Assembly (NCBI RefSeq): GCF_001280505.1
Contig: NZ_LBIO01000037.1
Coordinates: forward strand, 62,001 to 126,000
Source: Mangrovimonas sp. TPBH4
GTDB taxonomy: Bacteria; Bacteroidota; Bacteroidia; Flavobacteriales; Flavobacteriaceae
Reading direction: 5' to 3'
Length of the DNA stretch: 64,000 nucleotides
This document shows, in pieces, positions 1-10,147 of the stretch; positions within the stretch are counted from its first letter, which is position 1; each line of letters starts with the position of its first letter. The position numbers were made by a program, and so were the translations under genes. The notes under the pieces were generated by a model that ran no database searches, was not told the DNA's origin, and saw nothing but the letters and a program-made list of their open reading frames with translations.

Positions 1-1337
1 AGCCACATATCGGAAACGTTTCCATTTTCATCTGTTCCTATTTGTAGAATACGTAACTCGTTATTGGCATCTGGAGCAAAACTTGCCCAGTTAATCAATG
101 TAAAAGTTGGTACCGGTACTGAGAAAGAGTAAATCCCTGAACTGTTAATTGAATAAGTTCCTTCGGTGGTTGTTCCATCAGGAGACACGAACACTACAGA
201 ATTATCTGCAGAATCCAAAGTCATAGAGAAATCTCCATACACTGCTGGATCCGGAGTTCCTAACCAATCAGGATAATCCTCTGGCGACTGCCATCCGTTC
301 ATCATTGTTCCGCTTAAGGTTGCCCAATCCAACGGATTGCTTTCAGACAATTTCCATTCAATAGCTGTGGTTGTAATTTCAGAAATGATATCTTCCCATC
401 CACCTGGCAAGGTTGGTTCTTCTGGTCCAGTTTCTTCTGGCACCCAGTTATCACTATACTCTTGAGAAATGAAGTTGTAGACAATCATAGCTGGTCCTTC
501 TGAGGAACAGGATCCTATAGCTTCACGAATCACCCCTAGCTGCATAGCATCCTCTGTAATAGAGAAAATGGTAAGGTTACCCCAATTTGAAGAACACGTA
601 TCATACCCAACATTGTGGATCATTTGCGCATTAGACATTGACAACTTATAGTTATTCAAATCCAAATTGTAAGTTCCGTTTTGAACTCCCAAATCAGGCA
701 AGGTCAAGTGATCTACAGTTACGAATGGCCCTCCTTGAAGATTAAACTCCATATACCCATAATCGGCAGCATCCATAATCCAAGTGTTACTTGCCCAATC
801 TGGAGCCCATGACCAGCAATCGTCTCCATAACAACCTTCATCACCACCTTCTAACCAACCGTTATCGGTACCATAGAAATACATAGGACCAGCAAAATAC
901 TTAGACACACCTTCGGCATTCAAGTCTAAATACCATTTTTTAGAGTTTCCTTGTCCTCCAGACAACATATTCCAAATAGGGTGATTTATGTAGTTGAAAT
1001 TATCCTCATCTACTGTAATGGTTATCGGTTCTGCATCAACCACTCCTCCAGCAGTTACCGCAGAAAACTTAATGGTATAGTCTCCCGCAAATGCAAAACG
1101 TACCGTATCAATAGCTCTGTTGGATTTTCCTGTTCCATAATCCCAAACAGGCACCGTTTCCGGCGTGTTATTGATCAAGATCACTGTATTTCCTCCCGGA
1201 TCGATAGAATAATCCTGAACTACCGAGAAGTCAAGTTCTGAAGGATCTAGTTTTCTTCCCAACTCATAGTCTTCACTACAAGTAAAGAAGGTCATTAAGA
1301 TCCCAATTAACATAAAGATTTTAATAGTACTTTTCAT
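1..1337 (-). CDS. Surface lipoprotein of the xylose locus, SusE/F-position glycan-binding protein (partial)
   Basis: The reading frame is open from an ATG at 1337 to the window edge (445 codons), so the C-terminus is missing. The N-terminus is a lipoprotein signal peptide ending in a lipobox-like FFTCSED, with Cys at about residue 20. A PKD/Ig-like segment follows (about residues 35-95), then aromatic-rich beta-strand sequence with many Trp and Tyr, as in carbohydrate-binding surface proteins. It lies 21 bases downstream of the susD gene on the same strand, the usual place for SusE/SusF-type surface glycan-binding proteins. Inferred role: holding xylose-containing oligosaccharide at the cell surface for the SusC/D pair. 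No catalytic motif was recognised, but a glycoside hydrolase domain in the missing part cannot be excluded. Confidence 0.75.
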   Translation of the reverse strand, partial: MKSTIKIFMLIGILMTFFTCSEDYELGRKLDPSELDFSVVQDYSIDPGGNTVILINNTPETVPVWDYGTGKSNRAIDTVRFAFAGDYTIKFSAVTAGGVVDAEPITITVDEDNFNYINHPIWNMLSGGQGNSKKWYLDLNAEGVSKYFAGPMYFYGTDNGWLEGGDEGCYGDDCWSWAPDWASNTWIMDAADYGYMEFNLQGGPFVTVDHLTLPDLGVQNGTYNLDLNNYKLSMSNAQMIHNVGYDTCSSNWGNLTIFSITEDAMQLGVIREAIGSCSSEGPAMIVYNFISQEYSDNWVPEETGPEEPTLPGGWEDIISEITTTAIEWKLSESNPLDWATLSGTMMNGWQSPEDYPDWLGTPDPAVYGDFSMTLDSADNSVVFVSPDGTTTEGTYSINSSGIYSFSVPVPTFTLINWASFAPDANNELRILQIGTDENGNVSDMW

Positions 1338-1358
1338 AATTTTCTATTAATTAGTTAA

Positions 1359-2966
1359 TTACCAACCAGTATTCTGCTGAAGAACACCACCCGATAATGT
1401 AATTTGCGTATTTGGAATTTGAGACAAGCCTTGAGTCGTTTGGAAATTGGCTCCAGAAATAGTTTTTGGCTCCTCAATGTTACCAGTTAGGACGGTTGTA
1501 CTTTCTTCAAGTTCTGCAGCTGCAGCCCCAACACCTTGACGCATTAAATCCCAATATCTAATCCCTTCCAATGCAAACTCCTTGTGTCTTTCCTTTAAAA
1601 GGTTTTCAGCATTAAAGGCCAATGGTGTAAAATTATTACCGTAAGCACGTTGTCTTACTTGGTCGAAGTAACTTTGCGCACTTCCACTACCAAGTTCAGC
1701 AGCCATTAATAACACATCTGAATATCTAATAGCAAAGTAATCTTGGAACTGTCCAATTTGGAAACTTTCGTTACCAGCAGCGATGGCAGAACTTACCAAT
1801 TCACCCGCATCGTTATATTCAGACATTGGTGTATACTTTTTGTTGTAATATCCTGTATACTCTCTCTGCCCTTCAAAATTGTCAAAAGGAACGCCCTCCT
1901 CTTCTATAGCAATAACGGTTGCAAAACGTCTGGAATCACTATCGCTATACAGGTCGTACAATTTTTGGGTTGCAGTGATTCCCCAACCATTTCCGTAAGG
2001 GAAGCTCATGAATTCACGCATACCGAACAATACCATCCAGTGGTTTCCATCTGTATTGCCATTGTAATCACTAGTATAAGTATACTTTACAGAGAATACA
2101 ACTTCCTCATTAGCTTCACCAGCATAAGTAGACCCATCTTCATTAGTTGAAGCAGCTGGCCATAAATTCGCAAAATCAGACACTAAGGTATGACCACTGG
2201 AAGCAATCACATCTTCCATATGTGCCAAAGCATCAGCTTGAGATACCAAACCAACCAAATCTGAAGCCCCATAGTATCCTGTATAATATAGATACACGCG
2301 TCCTAACATGGCCTTAGCTGCCCAACGTGTTACACGCCCATTAGGCACTGCATTATAAGCTTCATTTGGAATATTTTCAGCTGCATACAATAAATCTTCT
2401 GCAATCACAGTATATACATCTGCAGGATCGGCCTGTGGAATATTTTCTGTTGAAGGTTCTGTCAACAATGGAATGTTTCCCCAAAGTCGCACCATATCAA
2501 AATATAGATATGCTCTTAGGAAACGAGCTTCACCAATATAACGGTCTCGTAATGTTTCTTGTCCAGACCAATCTATTTGGTCAATTCTCTGCAACAACAC
2601 ATTACAACGATATACTCCTTGGTAATACTTATTCCAAGTATCATTGTATAAATCTTGATACCCAGGAGCTACACTCATATCAAACTCGTCAATAGCCTGA
2701 TAATCTGGATTATCAGTATACCCCAAGCCACTGAAACAGTCATCTGACATTACTTCCGAAGCGGTATAGAAAGTTCTTCCTGAGGCTCCTGTTACTACCT
2801 GTAAACCGTCATAACATCCAATCAAAGCCGAATAGGCATGCTCAGGAATTTGGTAAAAACTCTCATCCGTAGCATCAGTAATGGGTTCCGTATCCAAAAA
2901 GTCGTCGCCACAGCTGAACATAGCAAGCATTCCCAAAGCGACAATATATTTATTAATTCTTTTCAT
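1359..2966 (-). CDS. SusD/RagB-family nutrient-binding outer membrane lipoprotein
   Basis: The 535-residue product starts with a lipoprotein signal peptide (lipobox MFSCGDD, Cys 19), followed by the DFLDTEP motif typical of mature SusD N-termini. The middle is TPR-like helical sequence (ARFLRAYLYFDMVRLWGNIPL), and the C-terminus has the family pattern of a KERHKEFALEGIRYWDLMR helix near residue 470. Length fits the family. SusD proteins cap the SusC barrel on the outer face and bind the glycan. The gene starts 10 bases after the susC stop, so the two are co-transcribed, and its position downstream of xylA and xylB points to a xylose-containing substrate. Confidence 0.95.
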   Translation of the reverse strand: MKRINKYIVALGMLAMFSCGDDFLDTEPITDATDESFYQIPEHAYSALIGCYDGLQVVTGASGRTFYTASEVMSDDCFSGLGYTDNPDYQAIDEFDMSVAPGYQDLYNDTWNKYYQGVYRCNVLLQRIDQIDWSGQETLRDRYIGEARFLRAYLYFDMVRLWGNIPLLTEPSTENIPQADPADVYTVIAEDLLYAAENIPNEAYNAVPNGRVTRWAAKAMLGRVYLYYTGYYGASDLVGLVSQADALAHMEDVIASSGHTLVSDFANLWPAASTNEDGSTYAGEANEEVVFSVKYTYTSDYNGNTDGNHWMVLFGMREFMSFPYGNGWGITATQKLYDLYSDSDSRRFATVIAIEEEGVPFDNFEGQREYTGYYNKKYTPMSEYNDAGELVSSAIAAGNESFQIGQFQDYFAIRYSDVLLMAAELGSGSAQSYFDQVRQRAYGNNFTPLAFNAENLLKERHKEFALEGIRYWDLMRQGVGAAAAELEESTTVLTGNIEEPKTISGANFQTTQGLSQIPNTQITLSGGVLQQNTGW

Positions 2967-2976
2967 GGTTCAATTT

Positions 2977-5900
2977 TTAAAATTTAACGTTTAACCCTAA
3001 CATATAAGTTCTAGGTCTAGGATAATATCCTACATCCACTCCTCTCGAAAAGTTATAACCACTATCGGAAATACCAAACCCTACCTCTGGATCCATACCG
3101 TCATAATTTGTAAAGGTGTACAAATTCAATACAGAGAAGTACAAACGGAATTGTTCAGCAAAGAAATCTTTCTTCTTAGCTCCTCTAGCAATATCGTAGC
3201 CAAGTGTCGCCGTACTGATTCTTAAGAAATCCCCATCATGAACAAAGATATCTGAAAACGTACTGTAGTTTTTGTTATCTACAGTTAACCTAGGAAGCGT
3301 ATTTGAAGATCCCGGCCCGTGCCAACGATCTAAAATAGCACCCGTCCAGTTTTGGTTAGCAGCTGTGTTTCTATAAGACTGTACAATTTGGTTTCCAGCC
3401 ACACCATTGGCTTGTAAAGAAAAATCAAATGCCCTGTAGTTAAATCCTAAGGAGAATCCATAAGTGAAATCTGGATTGGGATCTCCTAATTCTGTTCTGT
3501 CATCTCCATCAATAACACCGTCACGATTGGTATCTACATAAATTAAATCTCCTGGTTGTGCATCTGGCTGCAATAAGCTCCCATCTGAATTAACATAGTT
3601 GTTAATTTCGTCTTCCGTCTGGAACACCCCTCCAGTTTCATATCCCCAGAAATACCCAAGAGGATATCCTTCTTCTGCTCTATAAAACTCCTGTGAATTA
3701 TCCCATAATTGACCACTAGCTCCGTGAATGATACCATCTTCTGTTGGAATGTCTCCAACTTCGTTTTTGTTGTAAGCTCCGTTGAAACTAAAGTTATAGC
3801 TAAAATCCTCATTTACGTGATTATTATATCCCACCACGAATTCAACTCCTGTATTAACCACATTACCTCCATTTTCATAAGGAGGCTCTGCACCCCAACT
3901 ACCCAGTGACGGAGGTACCACTAACCAATCCTTTTGAGTTTTGCGATACCAGTCGAAAGCAAAGGTTAATTTAGAATCCAAGAATCTGGCATCAAATCCA
4001 AAATCCAACTCTTCTGCTGCTTCCCATTGTAAATACTCATTTCCTAATCTGTATGGGTAGGCTCCAGGAGTCAAGACCCCTTCTTGATCCCCAAAAATAT
4101 AGTTAGTATTGAAAGTTCTAACCAAACCTAAGAATTGGAAATTACCAATATTTTGGTTACCACCTTGTCCCCAACTACCTCTCAACTTGAAGTAGTTCAT
4201 GAAAGAATCTCCATCACCCATAAAATCTTCTTTCGTAATAATCCAACCGGCAGATACAGATGGGAAATATCCCCAACGGTGTCCAGTCGCAAATTGTGAA
4301 GATCCATCAGCTCTAAAAGTGGCATTCAACAAGTACTTACCTTTATAGTTATAGTTCAATCTACCGAAATATGACATTCTTTTAGCAATAGGATCAGGTC
4401 CTCCAGAAAGCGCAATTTGTGCTCCATCCGTGTTGGTAGCATTACTTAACCATGCGTGATTAAGGTCATCATAAATCAAATCAGTATTCTCGCCATACAT
4501 TGAGTGTCCGTCATATTTATAGGCCTCTGCACCCAACATTGTAGTAAAATGATGATTTTCTCCTAAATCGAATTCATAAGTCAATAAATTAGTCCAAATC
4601 AAGCTTTTGCCTTTACTCATATTTTGAGTAACCTTTCTAAGGTTGCTAAAAGCATAAATAGATAATTCATAAATTGGAGTAAAATTGTGTCCTTGACTTG
4701 CAAAATAATCTATCCCCAAATTGGTTCTAAAATTTAAATTTTTCAAAAGTTCAAAATCGAAGTACACATTTCCCAATAACTTTTGTGTATCATTTTCATT
4801 TTGATTAGAATATGCCATTTGTGCATAAGGGTTAGATACCCCTTGTAACCAAGGTTCGCTATAGCCCGTAGAGTTAAAATACTCTCCATTGGCGTCATAC
4901 ATTGGAAACAATGGGTTGGTTTGAAAAGCACCTCTTAAAGAGTTATTGTATTGATTTCCAACACCGATACCATTATTATTAATCCAAGCGAAACTGAAAT
5001 TTTCACCAAACTTGATTCTGTCTCCATACAATTTATGTTCTGAGTTGAATCTGAAATTGTAACGCTCGTAGTAAGAATAGTCAGCTCCCCCCACAATACC
5101 CGCTTGGTTCAAATAAGATAAAGAAGAAGAATAGGTTGAAGTTTCAGACCCGCCTTTAACTCCTAAAGTATAATTTTCTGTTGGAGCGGTTTCGAACATT
5201 TCGTCCATCCAATCTGTACCATTACCTGCATTGGCAATATCTTCATCAGAAAACTGTCTAGTCATACCAGAATTGATTCTAGCTTCATTAATCATGGTCA
5301 TATACTCTGTAGCATTAAGCATGTCTATCTTTTTTGCTAATGTTTGTACACCATAAAATTGATCGAAGGTAATTTGCGCTTTACCGGCCTTACCTTTTTT
5401 GGTAGTTACTAATACAACACCATTCGCCGATTGCGAACCATAAATGGCAGAAGAGGCAACATCCTTAAGGATAGAGATACTTTCAATATCTGCATTATTA
5501 AGATACGAAATATCTCCCGTTTGCACACCATCTACAACATATAAAGGCCCATTACTACCTGTTGACCCCAATCCACGAATTGCAACATTCATAGATTCTC
5601 CAGGCTGCCCTGAAGTAGAGGTAATCTGTACCCCAGCCGCTTGCCCCTGCATAGCTTGAAGCGCATTGGTGGTACTTTGCTTTTGAAGGGCTTCCCCATC
5701 AACTTGAAGATTGGCTCCTGTGGTCAATTCTTTCTTTTGAACACCGTAACCAACCACTACAACTTCACTCAATTCTTCAACATTGGTTTCTAATTGAATG
5801 TTAAGTGTGGTTCTGTTTTGAACACTGACCTCTTGTGTCTTGTATCCTACATAACTGGCTATTAAAACAGCATTTGGCGATACTGCAAGAGAATAGTTCC

Positions 5901-6108
5901 CATCAAAATCTGTGGAGGTTCCTTTTGTCTCGTTGCCCTTCACAATAATAGAGGCACCGGGAACTGGCATTCCATCGGCAACATCTGTTACTGTTCCGGA
6001 CACGGTGATTTCACTTTGCGCGAACATAGATTGTGTACTGAACGCACAAAGTAAAATTGCCACCAAAATGGCCAACACTCCAGAAGAGTCATAAAATTTA
6101 CTTCTCAT
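2977..6108 (-). CDS. SusC/RagA-family TonB-dependent outer membrane transporter
   Basis: The 1043-residue protein has a signal peptide (cleavage near SMFAQ, residue 31), a CarboxypepD_reg-like domain (about 33-115, with PVPGASI and GTSTDFDGNYSL), a plug domain (about 120-240, with VVVGYGVQKK and YVVDGVQTGDI) and a long beta-barrel ending in a C-terminal Phe (YMLGLNVKF). This architecture and length define SusC transporters, which import oligosaccharide with TonB/ExbBD energy. It lies 40 bases downstream of xylA and 10 bases upstream of susD. Inferred substrate: xylose oligomers, from the linked xylose catabolic genes. No glycan-degrading enzyme is visible within the window. Confidence 0.95.
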   Translation of the reverse strand: MRSKFYDSSGVLAILVAILLCAFSTQSMFAQSEITVSGTVTDVADGMPVPGASIIVKGNETKGTSTDFDGNYSLAVSPNAVLIASYVGYKTQEVSVQNRTTLNIQLETNVEELSEVVVVGYGVQKKELTTGANLQVDGEALQKQSTTNALQAMQGQAAGVQITSTSGQPGESMNVAIRGLGSTGSNGPLYVVDGVQTGDISYLNNADIESISILKDVASSAIYGSQSANGVVLVTTKKGKAGKAQITFDQFYGVQTLAKKIDMLNATEYMTMINEARINSGMTRQFSDEDIANAGNGTDWMDEMFETAPTENYTLGVKGGSETSTYSSSLSYLNQAGIVGGADYSYYERYNFRFNSEHKLYGDRIKFGENFSFAWINNNGIGVGNQYNNSLRGAFQTNPLFPMYDANGEYFNSTGYSEPWLQGVSNPYAQMAYSNQNENDTQKLLGNVYFDFELLKNLNFRTNLGIDYFASQGHNFTPIYELSIYAFSNLRKVTQNMSKGKSLIWTNLLTYEFDLGENHHFTTMLGAEAYKYDGHSMYGENTDLIYDDLNHAWLSNATNTDGAQIALSGGPDPIAKRMSYFGRLNYNYKGKYLLNATFRADGSSQFATGHRWGYFPSVSAGWIITKEDFMGDGDSFMNYFKLRGSWGQGGNQNIGNFQFLGLVRTFNTNYIFGDQEGVLTPGAYPYRLGNEYLQWEAAEELDFGFDARFLDSKLTFAFDWYRKTQKDWLVVPPSLGSWGAEPPYENGGNVVNTGVEFVVGYNNHVNEDFSYNFSFNGAYNKNEVGDIPTEDGIIHGASGQLWDNSQEFYRAEEGYPLGYFWGYETGGVFQTEDEINNYVNSDGSLLQPDAQPGDLIYVDTNRDGVIDGDDRTELGDPNPDFTYGFSLGFNYRAFDFSLQANGVAGNQIVQSYRNTAANQNWTGAILDRWHGPGSSNTLPRLTVDNKNYSTFSDIFVHDGDFLRISTATLGYDIARGAKKKDFFAEQFRLYFSVLNLYTFTNYDGMDPEVGFGISDSGYNFSRGVDVGYYPRPRTYMLGLNVKF

Positions 6109-6148
6109 AATGAAAAAGGTTAGTTTAATTGATTTATTTAAATGTTAA

Positions 6149-7474
6149 TTAGTATGCGTTTGCTATGATTTGTTCAAACAGCTCTTGCTTTCCACTTATT
6201 TGCTGTGGCTCGCCATTGGCTCTACCTATTTTGCTAAGGTCTTCCAAACTAAGCTGTCCTTTTTCGAACTTAGCACCGTTTCCAGAATCGAATGATTGGT
6301 AACGCTCCGCTCTTAATTTTTTATAGTTTGTATTTTTAAGAACATGATCGGCACAAATCAACCCTCTGGCAAATACATCCATACCAGAAATGTGTGCTAT
6401 GAATCTATCTTCTAGATCTGTTGAGTTTCTTCTTACCTTGGCATCAAAGTTGATTCCTCCTCCTTGAATTCCGCCTCCTTCAAGAATCACAAGCATGGCT
6501 TGAGTAGTCTCATAAATATCAATTGGGAACTGATCCGTATCCCATCCGTTTTGGTAATCCCCGCGGTTAGCATCGATACTTCCCAATAAACCGGCATCTA
6601 CCGCCACTTGTAATTCATGCTCAAAGCTATGCCCTGCCAAGGTGGCGTGGTTCACCTCCAAATTCAATTTAAAATCTTTGTCAAGACCGTAATGTCTCAT
6701 AAACCCAACACAGGTTGCAGCATCATAATCATACTGGTGTTTTGATGGCTCCATTGGTTTAGGTTCGATTAGGAAATTCCCTTTAAAACCTTGGCTGCGT
6801 CCATAATCTCTACACATGGTTAAAAAACGCGCCATGTGCTCTTGCTCACGCTTCATATCGGTATTTAGCAAGCTCATATATCCTTCGCGACCACCCCAAA
6901 ACACATAGTTTTGTCCTCCTAAGGCAATGGTAGCATCCATAGCGATTTTAACCTGAGCGCCCGCATAGGCCAACACATCAAAATTAGGATTCGTAGAAGC
7001 TCCGTTCATATACCTTGGATTTCCAAACAAGTTGGCAGTTCCCCAAAGCAATTCAATTCCGGTATCTGCTTGTTTTTGCTTCGCGTATTCTACCATTTGT
7101 TGAACTCTGTTTTCAAATTCAGCTAATGTTGGCGCCTCATCTACAAGGTCCACATCATGAAAACAATAAAATGGAATTCCCATTTTGGACATAAATTCAA
7201 AACCGGCATCCATTTTATCTTTTGCTCTCTGCACTGCATCTTCACTTTTATCCCAAGCAAAAACAGAGGTTTCCTTACCAAAAGGATCATTTCCTTTATC
7301 ACACAGCGTATGCCAATACGCCATTGCAAATCGTAAATGTTCCTTTAAAGGTTTACCATCTACAATTCTATTCTCGTCATACCATTTATAGGCAAGAGGA
7401 TTATCACTCTCTCTTCCTTCATACTTAATAGTATCGATACCTTTAAAATAAGCCTTATGGCTATTTGTACTCAT
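6149..7474 (-). CDS. xylA: Xylose isomerase
   Basis: Converts D-xylose to D-xylulose in the cytoplasm. The 441-residue length fits the long (class II) xylose isomerases. Family motifs are present: the FHDVD motif with catalytic His106 and Asp109, the metal-binding stretch around [33 protein letters not shown], and a DANRGD motif near residue 310. The ATG at 7474 lies two bases after the xylB stop codon, so the genes are tightly coupled. Together xylB and xylA convert xylose to xylulose 5-phosphate, and the downstream SusC/D genes supply the sugar. Confidence 0.98.
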   Translation of the reverse strand: MSTNSHKAYFKGIDTIKYEGRESDNPLAYKWYDENRIVDGKPLKEHLRFAMAYWHTLCDKGNDPFGKETSVFAWDKSEDAVQRAKDKMDAGFEFMSKMGIPFYCFHDVDLVDEAPTLAEFENRVQQMVEYAKQKQADTGIELLWGTANLFGNPRYMNGASTNPNFDVLAYAGAQVKIAMDATIALGGQNYVFWGGREGYMSLLNTDMKREQEHMARFLTMCRDYGRSQGFKGNFLIEPKPMEPSKHQYDYDAATCVGFMRHYGLDKDFKLNLEVNHATLAGHSFEHELQVAVDAGLLGSIDANRGDYQNGWDTDQFPIDIYETTQAMLVILEGGGIQGGGINFDAKVRRNSTDLEDRFIAHISGMDVFARGLICADHVLKNTNYKKLRAERYQSFDSGNGAKFEKGQLSLEDLSKIGRANGEPQQISGKQELFEQIIANAY

Positions 7475-7476
7475 AA

Positions 7477-8973
7477 TTAAATTTCTTGAAGTTTAATTTG
7501 TTCTTTCCAGTTAAAATATATGTCTTGATACTGGGCTGTCAGTTCCTTATTAGGTTCCAACCGCTCAATACATTCAAGATTACCAAAAGCCTCCGATAAA
7601 GAATTATAAAACCCAAAGCCATAGGCTGCACCTCTTGCAGCGCCTTCAGACCCGGAGTTGTTATAAAGCTCTAATGAGGTTTTGGTGGTGTTCACAAAAA
7701 TTTCCCTAAATACAGGACTTAAGAATAAATTCCCTTTGGAAGCCCTTACGATGTTTCCAGAAACCCCAATGGATTTCATGACATCAAACCCATAATTCAT
7801 GGCGAACACAATACCTTCACAGGCCGCTCTAACCAAATAATTGGAATTATGGATATTGAAGTTTAAATTCTCAATTCCGGAGTTTACCTCCTTATTATCA
7901 AAGATGCGCTCTACGCCATTACCAAAAGGATAGAACTTCAAGCCCTTACTCCCTACTTCGGCCTTGGCGGCAGCATTATTTAAAAGGTCATAGGAAACCA
8001 ATTCATCATTTCCCAGAGACATGATCTTCCTTAACCACTGATATAAAATACCGGAACCATTTATACACAGCAGCACACCGTTGCGCTTTTCAAGCTCCGT
8101 GTTATTGACGTGCAAAAAGGTATTCACCCTGTTCTGTTGATCAATATGGTTTTGATCAGTAACTGCATACATCACAGCCGACGTTCCCGCTGTAGTTGCA
8201 ATTTCACCAGGATTCAGCACATTCAAGGACATGGCATTGTTTGGCTGATCGCCCGACCTATAGGTAATTTTCACCTTAGGATCCAATCCTAAATCGGCGG
8301 CCACGGCTGCATCAATAGTTGCATGCTCACCAAAAGTTGGCACGATTTCCGGAATTCTATCTACTGGCAAGCCCATTCCATCCAAAATCTCAGTGGCCAG
8401 CCTATTCTCTTTAAAGTTCCATAAGGCACCTTCAGACAAACCTGAAGTACTTATTTGCGGCACCCCAGTAAATTTAGCCGCAATAAAATCTCCTGGCAGC
8501 ATCATATAAGAGGCTTTAGCAAACACTTCCGGTTCATGCTGCTGCACCCACTTAAGCTTAGAGGCCGTAAAGTTTCCCGGCGACCCCAAAATTTGTTCCT
8601 GACAAAAGTCCACCCCTATGGATTCATAATATTGTCGTCCAATCTCAGCAGCTCGACCATCACACCAAATAATAGAAGGTCGTACCGGATTCAATTCCTT
8701 ATCCGTAAGCACCAAACCATGCATTTGATAAGCTACACCGATTGCTACGATTCGCTTAACATCTATGGAATACCTATCTTTAAATTGTGAAATTCCGCCT
8801 TTGATATACCCCCACCAAAGATTGGGATCTTGTTCAGCCCACCCTAAACGCGGCGCAACGATTTCGGTTTCGAAATCAGGTACAGAAATTGTCTTCAATA
8901 CAGTTCCTTTGTCCCCATCGAATACGGACATTTTTATTGAAGAACTTCCTAAATCTATTCCTAAAAAGTACAT
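7477..8973 (-). CDS. xylB: Xylulokinase, FGGY family
   Basis: Phosphorylates D-xylulose with ATP to xylulose 5-phosphate for the pentose phosphate pathway. The 498-residue protein opens with the FGGY phosphate motif [15 protein letters not shown] (residues 5-19), carries the sugar-binding/catalytic stretch [12 protein letters not shown] near residue 105 and the second ATPase motif [10 protein letters not shown] near 262. Length is normal for XylB. It is the first gene of the minus-strand operon, with 368 bases between its ATG and the divergent Nudix-type regulator. Other FGGY kinases look similar; adjacency to xylA settles the call. Confidence 0.96.
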   Translation of the reverse strand: MYFLGIDLGSSSIKMSVFDGDKGTVLKTISVPDFETEIVAPRLGWAEQDPNLWWGYIKGGISQFKDRYSIDVKRIVAIGVAYQMHGLVLTDKELNPVRPSIIWCDGRAAEIGRQYYESIGVDFCQEQILGSPGNFTASKLKWVQQHEPEVFAKASYMMLPGDFIAAKFTGVPQISTSGLSEGALWNFKENRLATEILDGMGLPVDRIPEIVPTFGEHATIDAAVAADLGLDPKVKITYRSGDQPNNAMSLNVLNPGEIATTAGTSAVMYAVTDQNHIDQQNRVNTFLHVNNTELEKRNGVLLCINGSGILYQWLRKIMSLGNDELVSYDLLNNAAAKAEVGSKGLKFYPFGNGVERIFDNKEVNSGIENLNFNIHNSNYLVRAACEGIVFAMNYGFDVMKSIGVSGNIVRASKGNLFLSPVFREIFVNTTKTSLELYNNSGSEGAARGAAYGFGFYNSLSEAFGNLECIERLEPNKELTAQYQDIYFNWKEQIKLQEI

Positions 8974-9094
8974 GGATAGATATAATTTAGTTTCAAATAG
9001 TTCAAAAGACCATTATTATTTGCCCAACACACATCGTAACTCCCTCATTTCAACAATTATGCCTCCGAACTAATTCTTATGGTTAATTTGACTA

Positions 9095-9129
9095 CAAGTA
9101 TACTGAAGATTGTTCAATTTAACAAAAAA
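9095..9129 (-). promoter_or_regulatory. Candidate promoter of xylB-xylA-SusCD
   Basis: Read on the minus strand, a T-rich TTG (9123-9129) is followed after 20 bases by TATACTTG (9102-9095), one mismatch from the Bacteroidota -7 box TAnnTTTG. Transcription would start near 9088, leaving a leader of about 115 bases before the xylB ATG. Called by eye; the mismatch keeps confidence low. Confidence 0.3.
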
Positions 9130-9169
9130 TTAATGTTTAATTTTCAGTTTTCTTAAAAAAAATTTAAAT

Positions 9170-9181
9170 AAATGCGCATTT
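9170..9181. promoter_or_regulatory. Palindromic candidate operator AAATGCGCATTT
   Basis: A perfect 12-base inverted repeat in an otherwise A/T-only stretch. It sits five bases upstream of the -7 box of the Nudix regulator, where a bound protein would block RNA polymerase. Inferred to be the regulator's own binding site; no known motif was matched. Confidence 0.35.
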
Positions 9182-9186
9182 CGTAA

Positions 9187-9194
9187 TATCTTTG
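9187..9194 (+). promoter_or_regulatory. -7 box of the Nudix regulator gene
   Basis: TATCTTTG matches TAnnTTTG exactly. A start near 9201 gives a leader of about 140 bases. No clear TTG lies 19-21 bases upstream, where the palindrome and A/T runs sit, so the promoter may be weak or controlled. Confidence 0.45.
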
Positions 9195-9341
9195 AAGTCA
9201 AATCAATAAGAGGTCCAACAGTTTTTCTTGTTCACCAACCTTTTGATTAATCCTAAAATATCTTATTTTGCCATTTGATGGTCTTAAGGACTTTTACCCA
9301 TCCATGACCAACAATGTTATAATTACAACATTTACTCTATC

Positions 9342-10067
9342 ATGCCAATGGTTAAGAAATTTATAGACGAAGAGTCTGGAAAAGTAATCGAACGTTCTGT
9401 CATGAATGCTATTACAATCGATTGCGTTATTTTCGGTTTCGACAAAGGGAGCCTGAAAGTATTATTAGTAGAGCACGCCGAAGGTATCAGCAAAGGAAAG
9501 TGGGCCCTTCCCGGTGGATGGATCAAGGAAGAAGAAAGCATTGACAACGCAGCCCATAGATTGCTTAGAGAGCTGACTGGCCTAGACAACATCTACCTTG
9601 AACAGCTAAAAGCTTTTGGTGACCCCGACCGTTTCCCGTTGGGACGCGTTATCACCATAGGCTATTATGCCCTTATTAAAATTGAAGATTACAACATTAC
9701 GGCTGGTTTTACAGCTTCGGATGCTAAGTGGTATGATGTCGCTGATATCCCTGAACTGATTTACGACCACAACAAAATCATCAATTTCAGCCTTAAACAG
9801 TTACGAAACAGAGTCAAGCAAGCCCCCATTGGATTCAACCTATTGCCTGAAAAATTCACCCTTCTACAACTCATGCAACTTTACGAGCAAATTTTAGGGA
9901 TTGAAATGGACAAATCGAATTTTAGAAGAAAAGTCTTAAGGATGAAACTCCTGGAAGCTTTGGACGAAAAACAGCAAGACGTGTCGCATAGAGCTGCCAA
10001 ACTATACCGTTTTGACCATGCCATCTACAAAAAACTCACAGAAAAAGGCTTCAATTTTGAGTTCTAA
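9342..10067 (+). CDS. Nudix-fold transcriptional regulator (NrtR/AraR-like), probable xylose regulator
   Basis: The 241-residue protein has an N-terminal Nudix domain (about 20-150, with WALPGGW at 54-60) and a C-terminal winged helix-turn-helix-like part (about 165-241, with LLPEKFTLLQLMQLYEQ and NFRRKVLRM). Nudix-fold repressors of this layout include NrtR and the Bacteroides arabinose regulator AraR. The Nudix box runs from Gly59 to Leu81 but reads RLLREL where catalytic enzymes have REUxEE, so key metal-binding glutamates are missing and hydrolysis is unlikely. Divergent placement next to xylB supports control of the xylose operon, with a sugar or phosphosugar as the likely ligand (inference). 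A second ATG lies two codons in. Confidence 0.85.
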   Translation: MPMVKKFIDEESGKVIERSVMNAITIDCVIFGFDKGSLKVLLVEHAEGISKGKWALPGGWIKEEESIDNAAHRLLRELTGLDNIYLEQLKAFGDPDRFPLGRVITIGYYALIKIEDYNITAGFTASDAKWYDVADIPELIYDHNKIINFSLKQLRNRVKQAPIGFNLLPEKFTLLQLMQLYEQILGIEMDKSNFRRKVLRMKLLEALDEKQQDVSHRAAKLYRFDHAIYKKLTEKGFNFEF

Positions 10068-10086
10068 AGAATTGTGACCAAAAAAA

Positions 10087-10112
10087 AGAGCCTGAACTAA
10101 TATTCAGGCCCT
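10087..10112 (-). terminator. Terminator of the hydroxybutyrate-type operon
   Basis: A 7-base stem GCCTGAA/TTCAGGC with loop CTAATA (10090-10109), extendable past one mismatch, has an A-run on its left (10079-10087), which is a U-run in minus-strand RNA. It lies between the converging regulator gene and the dehydrogenase gene and fits rho-independent termination of the minus-strand operon. Confidence 0.75.
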
Positions 10113-10147
10113 AATTCACAAAAATCAACTCAAACAAAATTATTCAT

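Larger units (their letters stand above)
8974..9341. other. Divergent regulatory region between xylB and the Nudix regulator
   Basis: This 368-base AT-rich stretch holds no credible gene. It carries a TAnnTTTG box for the rightward regulator gene (9187-9194), a 12-base perfect palindrome just upstream of it (9170-9181), and a weaker leftward promoter candidate (9095-9129). It is the natural control point of the xylose operon. Confidence 0.7.
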
